Shown: positions 63,920 through 64,000 of the stretch, piece after piece | Layout of the letters: the number at the start of each line of letters is the position of its first letter | Position numbering within the stretch: position 1 is the stretch's first letter | Origin: Clostridium intestinale DSM 6191 | GTDB lineage: Bacteria > Bacillota > Clostridia > Clostridiales > Clostridiaceae | DNA length: 64,000 nt | NCBI RefSeq assembly: GCF_900130055.1 | Contig: NZ_FQXU01000010.1 | Span: 51,270-115,269, forward strand | Direction of reading: 5' to 3' | Made by a program: the position numbers and the translations under genes | Notes under the pieces: model-generated | Databases searched by the model: none | Seen by the model: only the letters and a program-made list of their open reading frames with translations | Told to the model about the DNA's origin: nothing

Positions 63920-63996
63920 TGGCGACTCAGAAGGGGCTCGAACCCTCGACCTCCGGCGTGACAGGCCGGCACTCTAACCAACTGAGCTACTGAGCC
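63920..63996 (-). tRNA. tRNA-Asp (GTC)
   Basis: A 77-nt tRNA with encoded CCA. The acceptor stem GGCTCAG/CTGAGTC, D arm AGCTCAGTTGGTTAGAG, anticodon loop CCTGTCACG (anticodon GTC) and T arm GAGGGTTCGAGCCCC are all in place. Confidence 0.97.
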
Positions 63997-64000
63997 ATAT

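Overview
The window is low-GC, dense in short 5' leaders with strong AGGAGG ribosome sites, and carries spore-germination genes (a GerA-type receptor operon, a Spo0E-like peptide), a T-box and a SAM-I riboswitch. That combination points to a spore-forming Clostridium (sensu stricto). The gene set serS, murA, yycJ, rlmH, M23 peptidase, DnaD-like and DnaC-like helicase loader suggests an origin-proximal part of the chromosome. No species is named because nothing in the sequence decides it.

Left chromosomal part (1-31.9 kb): an RpiR-type regulator; a YeiL-like Crp/Fnr regulator divergent from a pair of small DMT/DUF606 transporters with a perfect palindrome between them; a gerA-gerC-(43-aa peptide)-gerB germinant receptor operon; an ECF sigma factor with a DUF4179 membrane partner; a three-gene ABC exporter divergent from a response regulator/histidine kinase pair (peptide-antibiotic resistance type); a six-gene co-directional cluster (U32 Fe-S protein, class III aminotransferase, UbiA-type prenyltransferase, SsuABC-like importer) that may handle a quinone or other prenylated aromatic; Hsp20; serS behind a T-box; two neighbouring genes (CD3324 family, DUF1062) with near-identical hairpin leaders; a second ECF sigma/anti-sigma pair; a PadR regulator with a perfect operator in front of an OFA-type MFS transporter; a chemoreceptor.

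Middle (32.1-47.2 kb): a 15.1-kb integrated element sits at the 3' end of rlmH, the same gene used by staphylococcal SCC elements. Its ends are two short matching sites (10 bp identical core, 17/19 overall), and the right one lies inside both rlmH and the 3' end of a large serine integrase gene. The element carries a HUH rolling-circle Rep, a PemK/MazF-like toxin, a degenerate tyrosine-recombinase-fold protein, a small XRE regulator, a resolvase with a candidate res region, four exported proteins (two lipoproteins with NTF2-like character), a polytopic membrane protein flanked by diverged repeats, a long structured noncoding region (43.66-44.11 kb), an intact tyrosine recombinase, a small acidic protein that may be the excision factor, and the integrase. 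No recognisable coupling ATPase or type IV secretion genes are present, so it looks like an integrated plasmid-like or mobilisable element.

Right chromosomal part (47.2-64 kb): rlmH, a ROK regulator and DHA2-type MFS pump with long palindromes in front of each, two trans-sulfuration enzymes under a SAM-I riboswitch, a SEC-C protein, a CxxH/CxxC miniprotein, yycJ, murA, a DUF1540 protein, a 2H phosphoesterase, a dimeric dUTPase-like protein, another DMT protein, an MBL hydrolase, an intracellular subtilase with an altered oxyanion segment, a G5/M23 peptidase, the DnaD-like/DnaC-like pair and tRNA-Asp.
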